A stretch of DNA of 64,000 nt, from positions 124,001-188,000 of the forward strand of contig SAUG01000024.1 of assembly GCA_011316305.1 (NCBI GenBank), read 5' to 3'. Below the pieces are notes generated by a model. It ran no database searches and was not told the DNA's origin. It was given only the letters and a program-made list of their open reading frames with translations. This DNA is from Rusavskia elegans (Eukaryota > Ascomycota > Lecanoromycetes > Teloschistales > Teloschistaceae). A program made the position numbers and the translations under genes. Shown here one piece after another: positions 10,547 through 22,249 of this stretch (within the stretch, counting starts at the first letter, position 1; each line of letters opens with the position of its first letter).

Positions 10547-10842
10547 ATCTGGACTAAAACCCAGAAGGAAACTGTAATCTATTTAATTTTATTAATTAAT
10601 TTAATTTACTTCGATTAGAATCGGCTAGACCGAGATAATTTTCTTAATAATTTCTTTATATAATTCCTATATAAATTCTATATAAAAATCGATTTAATCG
10701 ATTAGAAAAAACTTAAATATTAGATTAGCTTTCGAAGGATTCGAACCCCCGACCCGCTGGATTAACTCCGCTAACTCCGAGATGGAACGCGGATCCGTTA
10801 GACCTCTAGGTCACGCAGCGTTGCTACTATACCATCCAAGCC
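10547..10842 (-). mobile_element. tRNA-derived SINE, copy 1
   Basis: On the minus strand the head (about 10842-10730) carries an internal RNA polymerase III B box GGTTCGAATCC (10737-10747, complement) and a degraded A box near 10820-10835. The T-arm can pair (GGGGG/CCTTC around TTCGAAT). The body then continues to 10547, ending ...GGTTTTAGTCCAGAT. The whole 296 bp matches the better preserved copy at 25270-25554. The anticodon arm does not fold normally, so this is a SINE head and not a tRNA gene. RIP is moderate. Confidence 0.75.
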
Positions 10843-10859
10843 AAATTATTTCAAAAGAA

Positions 10860-10882
10860 AATTAATTAATTAATTAATTATA
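10860..10882. repeat. (TTAA)n microsatellite
   Basis: About five AATT/TTAA units just beyond the SINE head. Confidence 0.8.
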
Positions 10883-10907
10883 ATATTATATTATATATAG
10901 AAGATTT

Positions 10908-11061
10908 AATAGATCGGATCGGATTTCCGCCGATTTCTATTTTATAATCTAATTTAACTTTCGATTTAAACCGTTTAACGGATTAGGTCGAACCGATTTG
11001 CTAAAACTCGGATCGGATTTCTAAAATACCGACGGGAATCCGATCCGAAATAGCTAGTCTA
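10908..11061. mobile_element. hAT-like MITE, right-hand fragment (copy D)
   Basis: GATCGGATCGGATTTCC-type sequence, then ...CCGATCCGAAATAGCTAGTCTA, ending at 11061 like the right end of family 1. The left half is missing. It ends exactly where repeat B copy 2 starts (CTCGCCG), so it probably inserted there. Confidence 0.6.
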
Positions 11062-11236
11062 CTCGCCGTCTAGTCGTTAAAACGTTGCTAGCGTAACGGA
11101 TTTCGATCTTTTTCCGTTTTTTTTTTTCTTTTTTAATTACTAGACTATATTCTAGTTTTTTTAGAATATTAATTAATTCTATAATATATCTTTCGTCTGA
11201 TCTACAATCGTTTATTGCTCCAGAAATACCACCGTT
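11062..11236 (+). repeat. Dispersed repeat 'B', copy 2
   Basis: CTCGCCGTCTAGTCGTTAAA, a long T/C tract, then ATATCTTTCGTCTGATCTAC: the same order as 3592-3776 with mostly C/T and G/A changes. It precedes a Gypsy integrase remnant, so it may be a Gypsy-associated leader or LTR fragment. Confidence 0.6.
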
Positions 11237-11439
11237 TTAATATAAATTATCGGTAAAATTAATAACCGGTATTATTAGAAATATTATTATATATATAGGA
11301 AACTCTATTTATCGTTCTTTAGATATAATATATATAAAAATATTAAAGAATATATAGAATATTATTTATAATACTAGTTAAATTAAACTAAACGGTATAG
11401 ATTCTATAGTTCCTTTAATCTAATTTTTTCGAAAATACT

Positions 11440-12330
11440 ATTTTATATAATTATAATAGACTTCCTATTTATATTATCTACGACATTTTCTAATAAAAAT
11501 ATATCAACGATTATATATAAATATACTAAAAAGATAGTATTAATTTCTAGATAGATAATTTACTTAATAGTTAATTAGATAAATTTCGTTATTGTTATTT
11601 TTTTCGAATATAACTAGAGAATTATATTAGCAATTATTAATAATAGAAATTATAAATTTATATCTTTTTTCTAGCGCTAGATCTTCTAAAAACTAGAAAC
11701 GGAAATTTTAATATCTATAGTATATCATCTATAAATTAATAGAAACTCGAAATATATTAATTAAATAATAGAAATTAGTTTTTGTTTCTAATTTACGGAA
11801 TATCCGGATAAAAATTAAATTAAAACTATTCGATTCCTATAGTTTATATTTAATAACGCTATTAGTTTCGCTGCTAATATAATTTCTAATAAATTGATAC
11901 TACGCTTTCGATTTAAAAATACTATTAGTACTTTATCGGATCTACCGGCGGAAAATATAAAACGACTAAAATCTATTAAATATATAAAAGTAAAAGATAT
12001 AATAGCTTTTAGTACCGCCTTTTTTAAAGTCTATTATAATAATCTATATAAAGCCAGATCTTTTAAACTAGATAATAAAGTTTTTTTAAAATCTTATTAC
12101 GGATATATACTACTAGATAATATTAATCGGAAGATTTTATATTAATTAATTTATTCTTTTAAAATAATTTATAAAATCGGGTATCTCGTCTACGAATTAA
12201 AATTTTTACTACTATAAAAGTCTATTCTTTTATTTTTATAATATAATTAAAACTAGTATCTACCGGCGATAATACTTTTAATCGGCTTCCGGTTAATAAC
12301 GAATATTCTACCGTCGAAATAGAATTTCCG
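11440..12330 (+). pseudogene. Ty3/Gypsy integrase, C-terminal two thirds (RIP-broken)
   Basis: One plus frame reads IDFLFILSTTFSNKN (first catalytic Asp at 11459-11461), YTKKIVLISR, then AIINNRNYKFISFF, where the second catalytic Asp has become Asn. Next come LETEILISIVYHL and a later IIEIS with the third acidic residue. The C-terminal part (11894-12145) is free of stops and reads ARSFKLDNKVFLKSYYGY and NINRK, the usual 'K.GD.V.L ... N...KL' integrase tail. It then continues KIGYLVYELK to about 12200 and beyond. The 83-codon open stretch is therefore a relic, not a gene: its ATG is internal. Reverse transcriptase was not found upstream, so the element is truncated. Confidence 0.8.
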
Positions 12331-12763
12331 GAAAAGATTCTAACAAATTAAAATATAGATTAGTAAAAAGTATACTAGCGATTCTAATATTTAATTAAAC
12401 AGAGATTATATAGACCGTAATATAATAGATAGTACAGATTATAAAGTTTATTTTACTATATAGATTTTATTAATAAATATAATAAACGTTTTTTCTTTCT
12501 ATTTAGAATTCGTTATTATTAATAATCTAATTATATTCTAGTAGTATTATAGTAATCGAAATATTAAATATCTCTATCGTTAAAAAACTATCTATATCGT
12601 TTCGGACTAAAGTTAATATATTTTTAAATTATTATAATTTATCGACGTTCTATTTATTTTATCTAGTATTATTATATTTCCTTTTTATATTCGGTAAAAT
12701 ATAACTACTATCTATTTATTTCTCTCTTGTAGGACTTTTATCCGAGGTTATAATTGAATCATT
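12331..12763. other. A+T-rich stretch behind the Gypsy integrase
   Basis: No convincing frame. It may hold the degraded 3' end or LTR of the Gypsy remnant, but I find no second copy to prove it. Confidence 0.4.
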
Positions 12764-13742
12764 ATATATATACGTTTTATTACCGTAGTTATTATACGGT
12801 AATAACAGTTGTTTCTTGTATAGTAAAGAGTTTTCGCAGTTAAAAGCAGTTAACTAAAGTTTACAGCGCAGTTAATTATTTTTATTCTATTATATCCTCC
12901 ATTTAATTACTATTCCTCCTCTATCCAGGATTCCTTTATACTACTTCGAAATACGTACGATTATAAAATACTAATATAGCGTCCAGAACTATCTGCCAGA
13001 CGATAATACTATCTTTTATCTTTTTTATTTCGTCCTCGTCTATAGTCGTACCCGAATCTAGACGGCCTATTAATTTATCTAGATATTCGACGACTACTAG
13101 TTTAACTACCAACTTAACTGCCAGTTTAGATTTCTATTCGAATTCTAGTAGGATAAAAACTTCTACTAGAAATCTAATACGGTCGCTAAAACTATATAGT
13201 TCCGGCGGATTCGGAATATAAAATTTTAGCGTCGTATTTAAAACTACCGGATTCTAGGATTCGAAATCCGTTATAATAATAGACGGACTGGCGAGAACTC
13301 GGTCGACGTAATCGAATAGCTCGAATTCGGCGGTTTTAAGCTCTATTTTTTTAATATTATAGATTAGAAAGATATAATCGTGGTTATAGATCTAATATTG
13401 ATAGAGATTTTATATATATTAGCCTGCAGCCTAGGCTGTTACGGAAGATACGTACGTCAGATTCGATAGTAAATATTAGTAAAAAAAGACGAAAAAGAAG
13501 CGACTATAAGGTATATATATATACAATAATTCTATTACGTTATTTTTAAATAAACTATAGAAATTTATACTACGAACGTATTATAAAATAGATTAGAGTT
13601 AATTTTATATAGTTTTTTAGTTTAAATTAATTAGACTGAAGTAATAGTTTTTATACCGTATATCTAACGCTAGCGTTCTAATACTAAAGTAAATTGTTTA
13701 CGGAACCGACGGTTATCCGGATACTAAAAAAACAAATAAAAT
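12764..13742 (-). mobile_element. Small-protein repeat, subfamily Y, copy 2 (inverted)
   Basis: This is the reverse-complement counterpart of 6765-7765. Its tail at 12764-12800 reads, on the minus strand, CCGTATAATAACTACGG then TAATAAAACGTATATATA. Its head lies near 13742 (GTTTTTTTAGTATCCGG on the minus strand). It retains more CA/TG than copy 1 in places, e.g. around 12830-12850 and 13420-13450. It faces X copy 2 across the Copia remnant. Confidence 0.75.
12890..13381 (-). pseudogene. Small unidentified protein of the Y repeat, second copy
   Basis: The minus-strand frame reads TIISF at the start, then ELKTAEFELFDYVDRVLASP, TTLKFYIPNPPELYSFSDR and EYLDRLIGRLDSGTTIDEDE. It aligns over its length with the frame at 7211-7639. 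A short in-frame insertion rich in Lys/Val/Leu sits before EYLDRL (about 13090-13140). Two copies with the same frame, differing at the protein level mainly by conservative changes, argue that this frame was translated. Function unknown. Confidence 0.6.
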
Positions 13743-16700
13743 AATATCTATTAATTTCAAAATAGAGAAATTTATTACTAGACGCTATAACGTATTAATA
13801 GCGTATCTAGAAAATAATTTTAGATAAACTATTATTATAAAGAACGGATTAAAATTATTTAATAATCTTTTAATCTAGATTCGGTTTTTGATAATACTAT
13901 TTTCTTTTAATTTTTTAATCTTTTTTTTTACTTCCGATAAGATCTAATTATAATAAATTCGTTTTTAAATAGATAATTTTATTATTTAGCGCTATTGTAT
14001 AGTAGTAGTATATATCGCCTCTATTTTAAATAATAAATAAATTAGTTCGATTATTTTATTAGCTTTTTTTTTATGATTTAGAGATTTAGTATAGCTCGAG
14101 TTCGATTTCTAGTAGCGCTATTTTCTTTTTTAATCTTTTAACGCCTTTATTTTAATATTTTTAAAATTTTAAAAGTTTAATATAAACGTATTAAAGGCAA
14201 TAATATTTTGTTTTATATTATAGTATTTATTATAATCAATTAAAACTGCCTAAATATTATATAAAATCTAGTAGATATAGAAACTCTAGCTAACAGTACT
14301 AGACGTTAACTAAATTTCGTTAATCGCGATTTATTAGTTCTATAGAATTGAATATCTAATTTGGTCTAACGTTCAACTTTATTCGTTTATTTATAGAGGA
14401 GCTTTCTATTTATATAGAACCATCAAACTATTATAATCATTTTAAATCGATTTATAACAGAGTTACTAGAATAGAGAAATTTAGAAAAATTGAAAAAGTA
14501 ACTATAATATAGTTATCTTTATCGCTATTTAATAAATAATTCTCGATTGTATAAAAGAAATCTATATAAAAAATTTCGAATATAAAATAAAAAAATAGTT
14601 TTTTCTCTAATTATAGAATATTAATTTCGTTAGATTTATAAAATATAATTTTATCGAAAGTAATATTTCGAATTCAGATATTTTTATTATAGCTAGATAT
14701 TTATATATAATGAATATTCGTTCGTTTATAAGCTATAAAAAACTCTAGATATATTCGAAATATTAGTTTTTTTTAACGAGGAATTAATTTATTAAACGAA
14801 TAAATTTTATATTTAGATATTTTTAAATAATTAAAGTTTAGCTAATAGATAATTACTATCTAGAAAAAAAATTTCCATTTCTATTCAATTATTAGAATAC
14901 GTTTTATAAAAAAGTCTGCCGTTTATATATATTAGAACTAAAAAGTACTATTCTACGCTAGACTATCCGAAGCTATTGACTTTTATATAATATTTAATTC
15001 GGCGATAAATTTCTAAAATTTCTGACCTAATAAAAATTTTCTATTTAAACGAATAAATACTATTTTACTTTTAAAGCGTACTTCGATTATTCTAATAATT
15101 CAACGAAAAATATTTGGTAATATATCTTTATAGTAATAAATAAAGATTGTTTATAAATCCGTTTCTATATATACGATATATAAAATCTAATAACTTTTAT
15201 TTAATATAGCTATTAATTAGATAAGATTGTATATTATATAATAGAAATATTTATCGAATATTGTCTATTTTAAAAGATAATTGTAATATTATCCGGTAAG
15301 TTTTTAATAATATATATACTTCGTATTTATTTATTATAAAAACTTTATTTTTATTAATAATTTCTATTTTTTTAATAGCTTCGGCGAGATATTAGATAAC
15401 GTTATTACAAGCGTAAAAGAAAAGCTAATACTAATTATATATAGATTCCGATATTATTAATACAAAAATATTACTATTTAAAATATAGTATTTTAAATTT
15501 TAATTAAATTATCTTCGAGTAAATAATAACCTTCGATTCTAGTAAACGAAAAAACTATTTCTCCGAAACGTTTTTTTATATAGCGATTAAAACTATCGAT
15601 ATATAAATCGCTTTTATCTTCGAAAATACTAGCGGAAACTAGATTGGTAATAAAATTTAAAATATATATAATATTTGTGATTATAATAAATTTTTTCTGG
15701 ATTAAAATAGTAACTATAATTTTAATTCTATTATTTATAACGATATTTTCTATTAGATTTCTATAAAGAGAATAGAACTATCGATATAGTTTTTTTTTAA
15801 AAAATATCTATACTTTATAGTATTATTTTAGACGTTAATAGCTAATATATTATCGAAAATCTATAATAAACGAAAAATATAGTCGATGGCGAATACTTTA
15901 GAAAAAATAGTAAAGGTACTATAATTCTATATATTCTAAAAGAAAAAAATTAAAACTTTTTTTTTTATCTTCTATTTCTTTATTTTCTTTAAAGTTTATT
16001 TTACTTTTATTTTCGTTTATAGATATATTATTATTTTTTCTACCTTTTTCTTTATAACTAGATTAAATTTAAAATTTTTATCTAATTTTCTAAATCGAAC
16101 GGAAAAGAAATAATCGTAGTTATTATACTATTCTAGTTTACTATAAATATATTCTTTTTTTAATAAATAATTAAATTTATTTTATAACGAAAATTTACGT
16201 AATAGTTTATTATTTATTTATTTAAACGTATCTGCGAGGAAAACTAAAAAAAAAGCTATTATATAAAAAATTTTAATATAATAAAAATAAATATTCTAGC
16301 GAAATTTCTTTACTAAATTAAAAAAGATAAATTTAGAAATATTATTTATTTCGATTATATATTTATATATCTAAATATATACTAGAACGTATTTATCGAT
16401 TAGAATAATTAAATTACGAAAATATCTCTATATATTTACTATTTCTACTATTTTCTATTCTTTCGTTTAAACGTATATTTTTATCTATTTAACGATCTAT
16501 ATTTTAATCTATTATTTTTTAAAATTATTTCCGTTATAAACTTTGTATATTAGTATTCGAATTTAAAAGCTCTAATTGAATATAATAGAACGATTTTAAC
16601 TTTAAAAATTTATAGAAAACTCTATAAATAAATTTCCGTTCTCTAGATATAGACGTTGTTTTATACTATAACTATTTTTTAAATAAATTCGAAATTATTA

Positions 16701-17390
16701 TTAAATATATTATTTTATTTTTACTATTTAACTACTTTTCATTTATACCATTTATACGGATATTATAAACGAATATAATATTTATTATAATAGTTATATT
16801 CGCGCTATTTTAAAAGTTTAATGAAAATTCTATTAATCTATTTATAAATCGAAATAGAATTAATTTTAATAGATGAATAAAATTCTAAATTAGAATATTA
16901 ACGGCTTTATTTCTAACTATAGAAATTCAAGTATTCTAGTTTTTAATTTTATCGAACTTTAGCTTTCGTTTATTTATTTTGAATTTTTAAATAAATATAT
17001 TTAAAAAAGAAAAAAGACTTTTCGATAAAAGATAAATTTTTTTCTAATAGATTTAGTTAATTTAATAGTTTTAAATAAATAGTAAATAATTCGTTAAAAG
17101 ATCCGTTATAGAATTTTCTACGGCTTTATTATACTATAAATAGATATTTGTATAAATTTTAAATATTTGTAAAAATAGAGATATATACTGTCGGGTTTAA
17201 AAAAATTATATAATAATTAATTAATAATAGAATAAAAATTTATAGAAAACTTGTTTATATAAAAAATAGTCAATAGTAAAAAGAAATTAAATCTATTTAG
17301 AATCACGTTAAATTTAATCGGATAAATATATATAACTTCAGCGAATTTCAACGAAATATATCAATTGGCTTTTCTATAAACTTTTTATTT
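13743..17390 (-). mobile_element. Ty1/Copia retrotransposon remnant (protease to integrase recognisable)
   Basis: On the minus strand a frame starting near 15710 reads NFITNLVSASIFEDKSDLY (about 15600-15660), the block typical of the Copia protease end. Then come IVFSFTRIEGYYLLEDN and a GAG-pre-integrase-like ITLSNISPKLLKK. An integrase-like stretch (IETDL-TIFIYYYKD, EVRFKSKIVFIRLNR) runs to about 14900. The gag region should lie at 15900-17300 but is too degraded to read. Reverse transcriptase should lie below 14200 and is not seen, so the element is truncated by the Y repeat or deleted. No LTR pair was found. Traces of CA at 17270-17370 may be an LTR relic. Confidence 0.65.
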
Positions 17391-17754
17391 AGTTATTTGT
17401 TTTGGTTTTAGTATCCGTTAAACCAGTAGTTCGATAAAAAAAATTAAACGTTAGTATACCAGTATTAAACTAACGGTAGTAGAATTTTTATTCTAATTTA
17501 GTTAATATAAATAACGGTTCTTTCTATAGAATTTTAATTTAAATTTATGTAGTAATATAACGTTATCTTCTACCGATAATTTAATATAGAAATTCTTATA
17601 GATAAATATATCTCGTAGTTATCGTTTCTTTTTCTTTTATTAGTAATATAAATCTAAAAGTCTTTATATATATATATATTTCTATAATAGCTATAACTAT
17701 AAATTAAACTAGATAGTAATATTTATATCTATAATAACTATATCTATTCGCGCG

Positions 17755-18153
17755 ATCGTCGACTATTTTATTATAGCTAGAATAACCTATTTCGATTTTA
17801 ATCTAAATCTTCTTTTTACCGCCTTTAAAACGTACTATCCGACCTATCTACCTCCTTTTAATTTAATTAACCGGGTAAAGCTTCTAGTTATAGTAGCTAG
17901 TATACTGCCTAGCGACCCTTTTAAAGCTAGATAGGCTAAAAAGTACTTTAATAGCTTAGCGGAACGTTTAGATACGGGTTATATAATAAGTACGGCCGAT
18001 ACGACGAATATAGATAATTACATCGCAGTATAGTAGATAGATATAGCGGAAATATTAAATACTTCTAATTATTTATAACGTCGAGTAAAGATAGACCGAA
18101 GATTGCGAGTAACGAAGTTATATTTATATAGTAGAAGATTCGTAATCGAATAA
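17755..18153 (+). pseudogene. Small unidentified protein of the X repeat, second copy
   Basis: The frame reads DYFIIARITYFDFNLNLLF, then NLINRVKLLVIVASILPSDP and AKKYFNSLAERLDTGYIIS, ending at TAA 18151-18153. Over 55 codons from 17761 carry no stop, then TAG appears at likely Gln positions. It is the better copy of the X protein and confirms the frame of 6181-6546. The protein is about 120-130 residues with a Val/Ile/Leu-rich centre. No known family. Confidence 0.65.
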
Positions 18154-18275
18154 AGAATAAAATAGTTAATATAATTGACTACGCTGTAAATTTTACCTGA
18201 TAAATATACCTTTAGCTATGAAAATTTCTTTATACGTAAAATACAACAATCGTTGCCGTATATAACGTTGATGAA

Positions 18276-18303
<28 letters not shown>
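18276..18303. repeat. (AT)n microsatellite in repeat tail
   Basis: About 13-14 AT units after GTTGATGA, as in the other X copy at 6669-6690. Confidence 0.9.
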
Positions 18304-18307
<4 letters not shown>

Positions 18308-18348
18308 TCAATATAACTTTAGATAGAAATCTTTTAGGAAAGGATAAA

Positions 18349-19310
18349 CTTTTTATAATCGTTTCTATATATTGACAATTATAGATATTATTCAAAACTT
18401 TCTATTATAATCGAAACACGTCTAGTTTATATTATTTCGTATTATTCGTTCTATAATTATTTTATCTATTAAATTTAATATATTCTATTTACTATAAAAA
18501 AAATATAATTAGTTTTATATAAATAAAATCTACTAGCAAGTTTATTTTAAATATAAAGGATCAATTTATTAGCCTTTATTTTAAATAAAATTATATAATT
18601 TATATATTCTTTTACTATCTATCTATCGTTTTTCTCTATTACGAATAATATTTTTATTCGTAAAATATAGATAATAGCTAGACTTTATTTTATAGCGAAG
18701 TTTCTAAAATAGACTAATGTTTCTACGCCGATATAAATAATCTAGATTTTATTATTTTAGAAAAAAATAATTAAAAACTAAAATAGTTATATATACGACG
18801 AAATTGGTTCCGAAAATAAAAATCTAAAATTCCGAAACCGATTTAAACTCGGTTTATATAGAATACTAGACTAAAAGTCGTTATTATTTTTTCGAAAAAA
18901 CTATTCGAAATATAGAAGATTTTTCGTATATAGAAAATAGAATAGAAGATTAATAGATAGTAATAGATTTATAATAATTAAATAATCGTATTTCTAATAT
19001 AAATAATAGATTTTCGTTTTCAAATATATTATAGATGAAAAGTAGATAGAATACTATATGATATATAATTATATTATTATAAAATATCGTAATAATCGCT
19101 AGAAAATAGAAGATTCCGATTTTAAGAAAGATATTTTAATCTATAACGTATTAATTAGATTTTATTATAGATAGGTAAATTAAAATAAATCTCGAATAAT
19201 ATTATTATATTATATAGATCTCTATTATTTATAATCTATATAGTAATTCTTTCAATATATTTCTTCCATTCTCTTTTTTTCCCTCTTTTTCTTTACTTTA
19301 TAGTAAGAGA
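18349..19310. other. RIP-degraded stretch, nothing assignable
   Basis: TpA-rich, with short open pieces only. No terminal repeats or family motif seen. A pyrimidine run (CTCTTTTTTTCCCTCTTTTT) lies at about 19269-19290. Confidence 0.4.
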
Positions 19311-19525
19311 TGATCGAGGGTACTTCAAAGCGCCAAGCGTGTCCTTGAACGGACAAAAGTTAAAATAGAAAAAGCTAGTATATATAGTGTTTGAATAGGA
19401 GCTATATATATTATTGATATTTATAGAATAAAAATTTTAGATTTTGGATAGAAATATATTTGTTTCTGGAATTAAAATAGAAAATTTAGGTTATATTACA
19501 GTTTCAGATAACGGAAGGACAACGG
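19311..19525. other. Island that keeps CA/TG dinucleotides (low RIP)
   Basis: From GATCGAGGGTACTTCAAAGC onward, CA and TG occur at ordinary frequency (CCAAGCGTGTCCTTGAACGG, GTGTTTGAATAGG, ACAGTTTCAGATAACGG). The change is abrupt on both sides. No open frame of note. It may be a single-copy or recently arrived segment. Confidence 0.55.
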
Positions 19526-20045
19526 TTAAAGAGTTTAAATTATATATAGAAAGGAATATAAAATAATATCTATATTTAGAAAAAGATTCTCGAACTATCT
19601 ATCGATACCTAAAATATTTCTAGAAAGAAAAAAATTTCTAATTTTTAATCTACTAATACTAAAAATAAATATATTTAAAATAAAATAATTCGTTAACTAA
19701 AAAGAAACCTAATCTACTAGTCTAAAAATATTAATATTTAAAATATAATATTTTAATTTAGAAGAAACTCTAATTTAATAATACTAAAGACTGTTTCGGA
19801 CGGAAAGAAATAACTATTTATTAACTAGAAAAGAATCTATACTATCGATTACTATCTCGTTTCTATAGCCGGAATACGATAGTTTTAAAGTTCCTCGCTA
19901 CTATATCTAGTATACTAGTAAAAATACAGCGTCTTCGGTTTTTTTATAGTATAATTACTATAGTAACCGTTTAGTCCTTTATTATTATTAGCGAAATTAA
20001 AAGTAATATATATATAAAATATTCTGAATTAATTATTATAGTTAT
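19526..20045. other. RIP-degraded stretch
   Basis: A+T-rich with no secure frame. It could be the downstream end of the minus-strand remnant that follows. Confidence 0.35.
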
Positions 20046-21640
20046 TATATAATTCACTGGCTTCTGTACCTTTAAGGTAAGCTAATATAATCTTTATTTA
20101 ATAGTAACTGATATAGTTAAATTCGTCTAACAATCGGCCTCGGTTTATTTTATAGTTAGACCGTTAAATCTTTATCTCGTAGAAGCCGGAGAAGGTAGAT
20201 ATAACGAAATTCTTCTAATTTAGTATCTAGTTAAATATAAATTTTTTATAAATAGCTTTATCGAATAATATAATACCGATCGTATTTTTCTATATAATAT
20301 CTATAAAGGTTTTCTATTTCTACTATCGTTTATAAAGTTTAAAACGGTTCTTTTTAGTACGAACGGTATCGTATAACGTCGCTATCTTCTATAGATAGTA
20401 GAGGTATTATTTAGTTTCGCTATCCTTTTAATTAGTATACTAGGAGTCGGCGGGTATATAGTATTTATTTCCTATTATATAAAGGGAATAGGGCCTTTTT
20501 AGATTCTTTCCTTTAATATAGATAATACGCCTATAGAGAATATTAATAATAATTTAATTTAAAGTAACTAGTATTAGATGGTATATAGAAATATATTATA
20601 GTATATCGTATATTTAGTATAGTAAAATATAATAGAAACGTAGTATCGCGAGCGTTTTACTTTCTAAAAAAGAAATACTAAAGATTTCTATCTATATTTA
20701 TATTTATCTTTCTTTTTACCGCTATTAATAGTAGAATAAATTTTAAACTTTTATAGTATATCTTTCTTCTTTCCGAAGATAGTACTAGATCTACTATTTA
20801 TAGAATTCTTTTCTCTATTTAATATAGTTCTATTATAGATAGTAGGACTAGATATTTTCTCTATAATACTATTTCCTTTTCTAAAGGCCTTTTTTTTAAA
20901 ATATATAGGCTTTTTATTTATCTAGTCGATAGTAGGCTTATCTTTACTATTTATAGCAGTAATAGATTTACCTTTTTTAGTATTCCCTTTTATATTAAGA
21001 TTAATTCTATTTTATATAATAGTATCGGATATTTCTATTCTAATATTATTTCTCTTTTTACTAGATTTCTTTTAGAATTTAATACTATCCTTCTTTAGAC
21101 TTTAGTTAAAGGTAAAAAAAGATTTAACTTCTAATTAATTACTTCTACTGTTACTAGTAATAATAGATATACTATTTTCTATAGTCTTTTAACTAGTAGA
21201 AATAGACTTCTAGTAGTTATATAAAGTAGTAGTAGATATATCCGCTATAGTATCGTCTTTTTCTTTACCGGGTATCCGTAGAAAATAGATACTTCCTTCT
21301 TTTTTTTAGTAATTATTAATAGTAGAATAGAATTCGTAGTTCTTTAAAATATTATTACTACTATTACTAGTAGTAATAGATCTACTAGTTCCTATATTCC
21401 TTAAACTATTAAAAATAGATCTGTTATATTCGACTCTACTATATATAGTAGTTATAGTAACGAGATAATCGTTTTCTATATTTTTATAGCTATTTTAAAC
21501 AGTTTTATAGAATTTAATACCGTTATATATACTATTATCGGTTATTTCTATTATATTAATATCTTCTTTTTAATCGGTATATAGCAAGAATCTAGAGCTT
21601 ATAATATCGGTTATTAAATAATAAAATAAATAGTAACTCG
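20046..21640 (-). pseudogene. Unidentified RIP-broken coding frame, Ser/Lys-rich part plus a folded part
   Basis: Read on the minus strand, the upstream half (about 21600-20700) is low-complexity, rich in Ser, Thr, Lys and Asn (e.g. TTSNSSNNILKNYEFYSTIN, GSIYFLRIPGKEKDDTIADI), like a disordered linker. The downstream half (about 20460-20050) reads LLSIEDSDVIRYRSY, TIVEIENLYRYYIEKYDRYY and LDTKLEEFRYIYLLRLLRDK, with stops only where Gln is plausible. No family recognised. It converges with the plus-strand remnant at 22250-24180. The frame call is moderate because TAA/TAG are common everywhere here. Confidence 0.4.
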
Positions 21641-22249
21641 TAAAGGTTAGCTAGTAGTTTAGTAAACTTATATAGAAACTAGAAAAAGATAGATATAAAA
21701 TTTTTAAAGAATTTAAAATAAATATATTACTAATAAGAAAAAAAAAGATTTTTAACCGATATATCTAATTTATATCTTTACTATAATAATTTTAAATAGA
21801 TAGAAAAAAAGATATTCTATTAGAGGATAAATAATAAAATAGTAGTACCGAATTCTAAAGTATTTTCTTAAAAATAATAGTTTATAGAAAGGAAAGATAA
21901 AGATTCTATTAAAGTATTTATTTTATTATAGTAGTCTAGAATAGAATAAAGATATATATATATATTAGAACCTTTTTAAAATTCTATATATTTTATAGTC
22001 CTTTAGGATAGAATTAATTTAATATATTAAAAGAAAATTAAAATTGTACCTAGCTCTCGGTTACTAGTATTCTAGTAAAAATCTATCGAGAATATATTCG
22101 CTATAACTTAAATATTTAAAAAATACTGCTTTTATAATATATAAACGGATAGATAATTATAAATAAAAACTAAACTAAAAGAATTAATCTAAATTTATAA
22201 AATACTAGTAATTATCCGGACGTTTAAAAATAGCTATATATTAGGAAAA
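21641..22249. other. RIP-degraded intergenic stretch
   Basis: It lies between two divergently read remnants. No promoter or repeat can be recognised. Confidence 0.35.

Larger units (their letters stand above)
17392..18348 (+). mobile_element. Small-protein repeat, subfamily X, copy 2
   Basis: It matches 5822-6735 from the head (TTATTTGTTTTGGTTTTAGT) to beyond the (AT)n tail (AATATA then TTTAGATAGAA). It has one extra stretch of about 30 bp near 18095-18130. The tail GTTGCCGTATATAACGTTGA is clearer here than in copy 1. Confidence 0.75.

Noticed and set aside
11894..12145. 83-codon open frame starting with ATG
   Set aside because: It is the in-frame C-terminal part of a RIP-broken Gypsy integrase; the same frame continues upstream with the catalytic core, so the ATG is internal and this is not a separate gene.
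12764..18348. Y copy 2 and X copy 2 as LTRs of the Copia element between them
   Set aside because: They are in inverted, not direct, orientation and are different subfamilies, so they cannot be an LTR pair.
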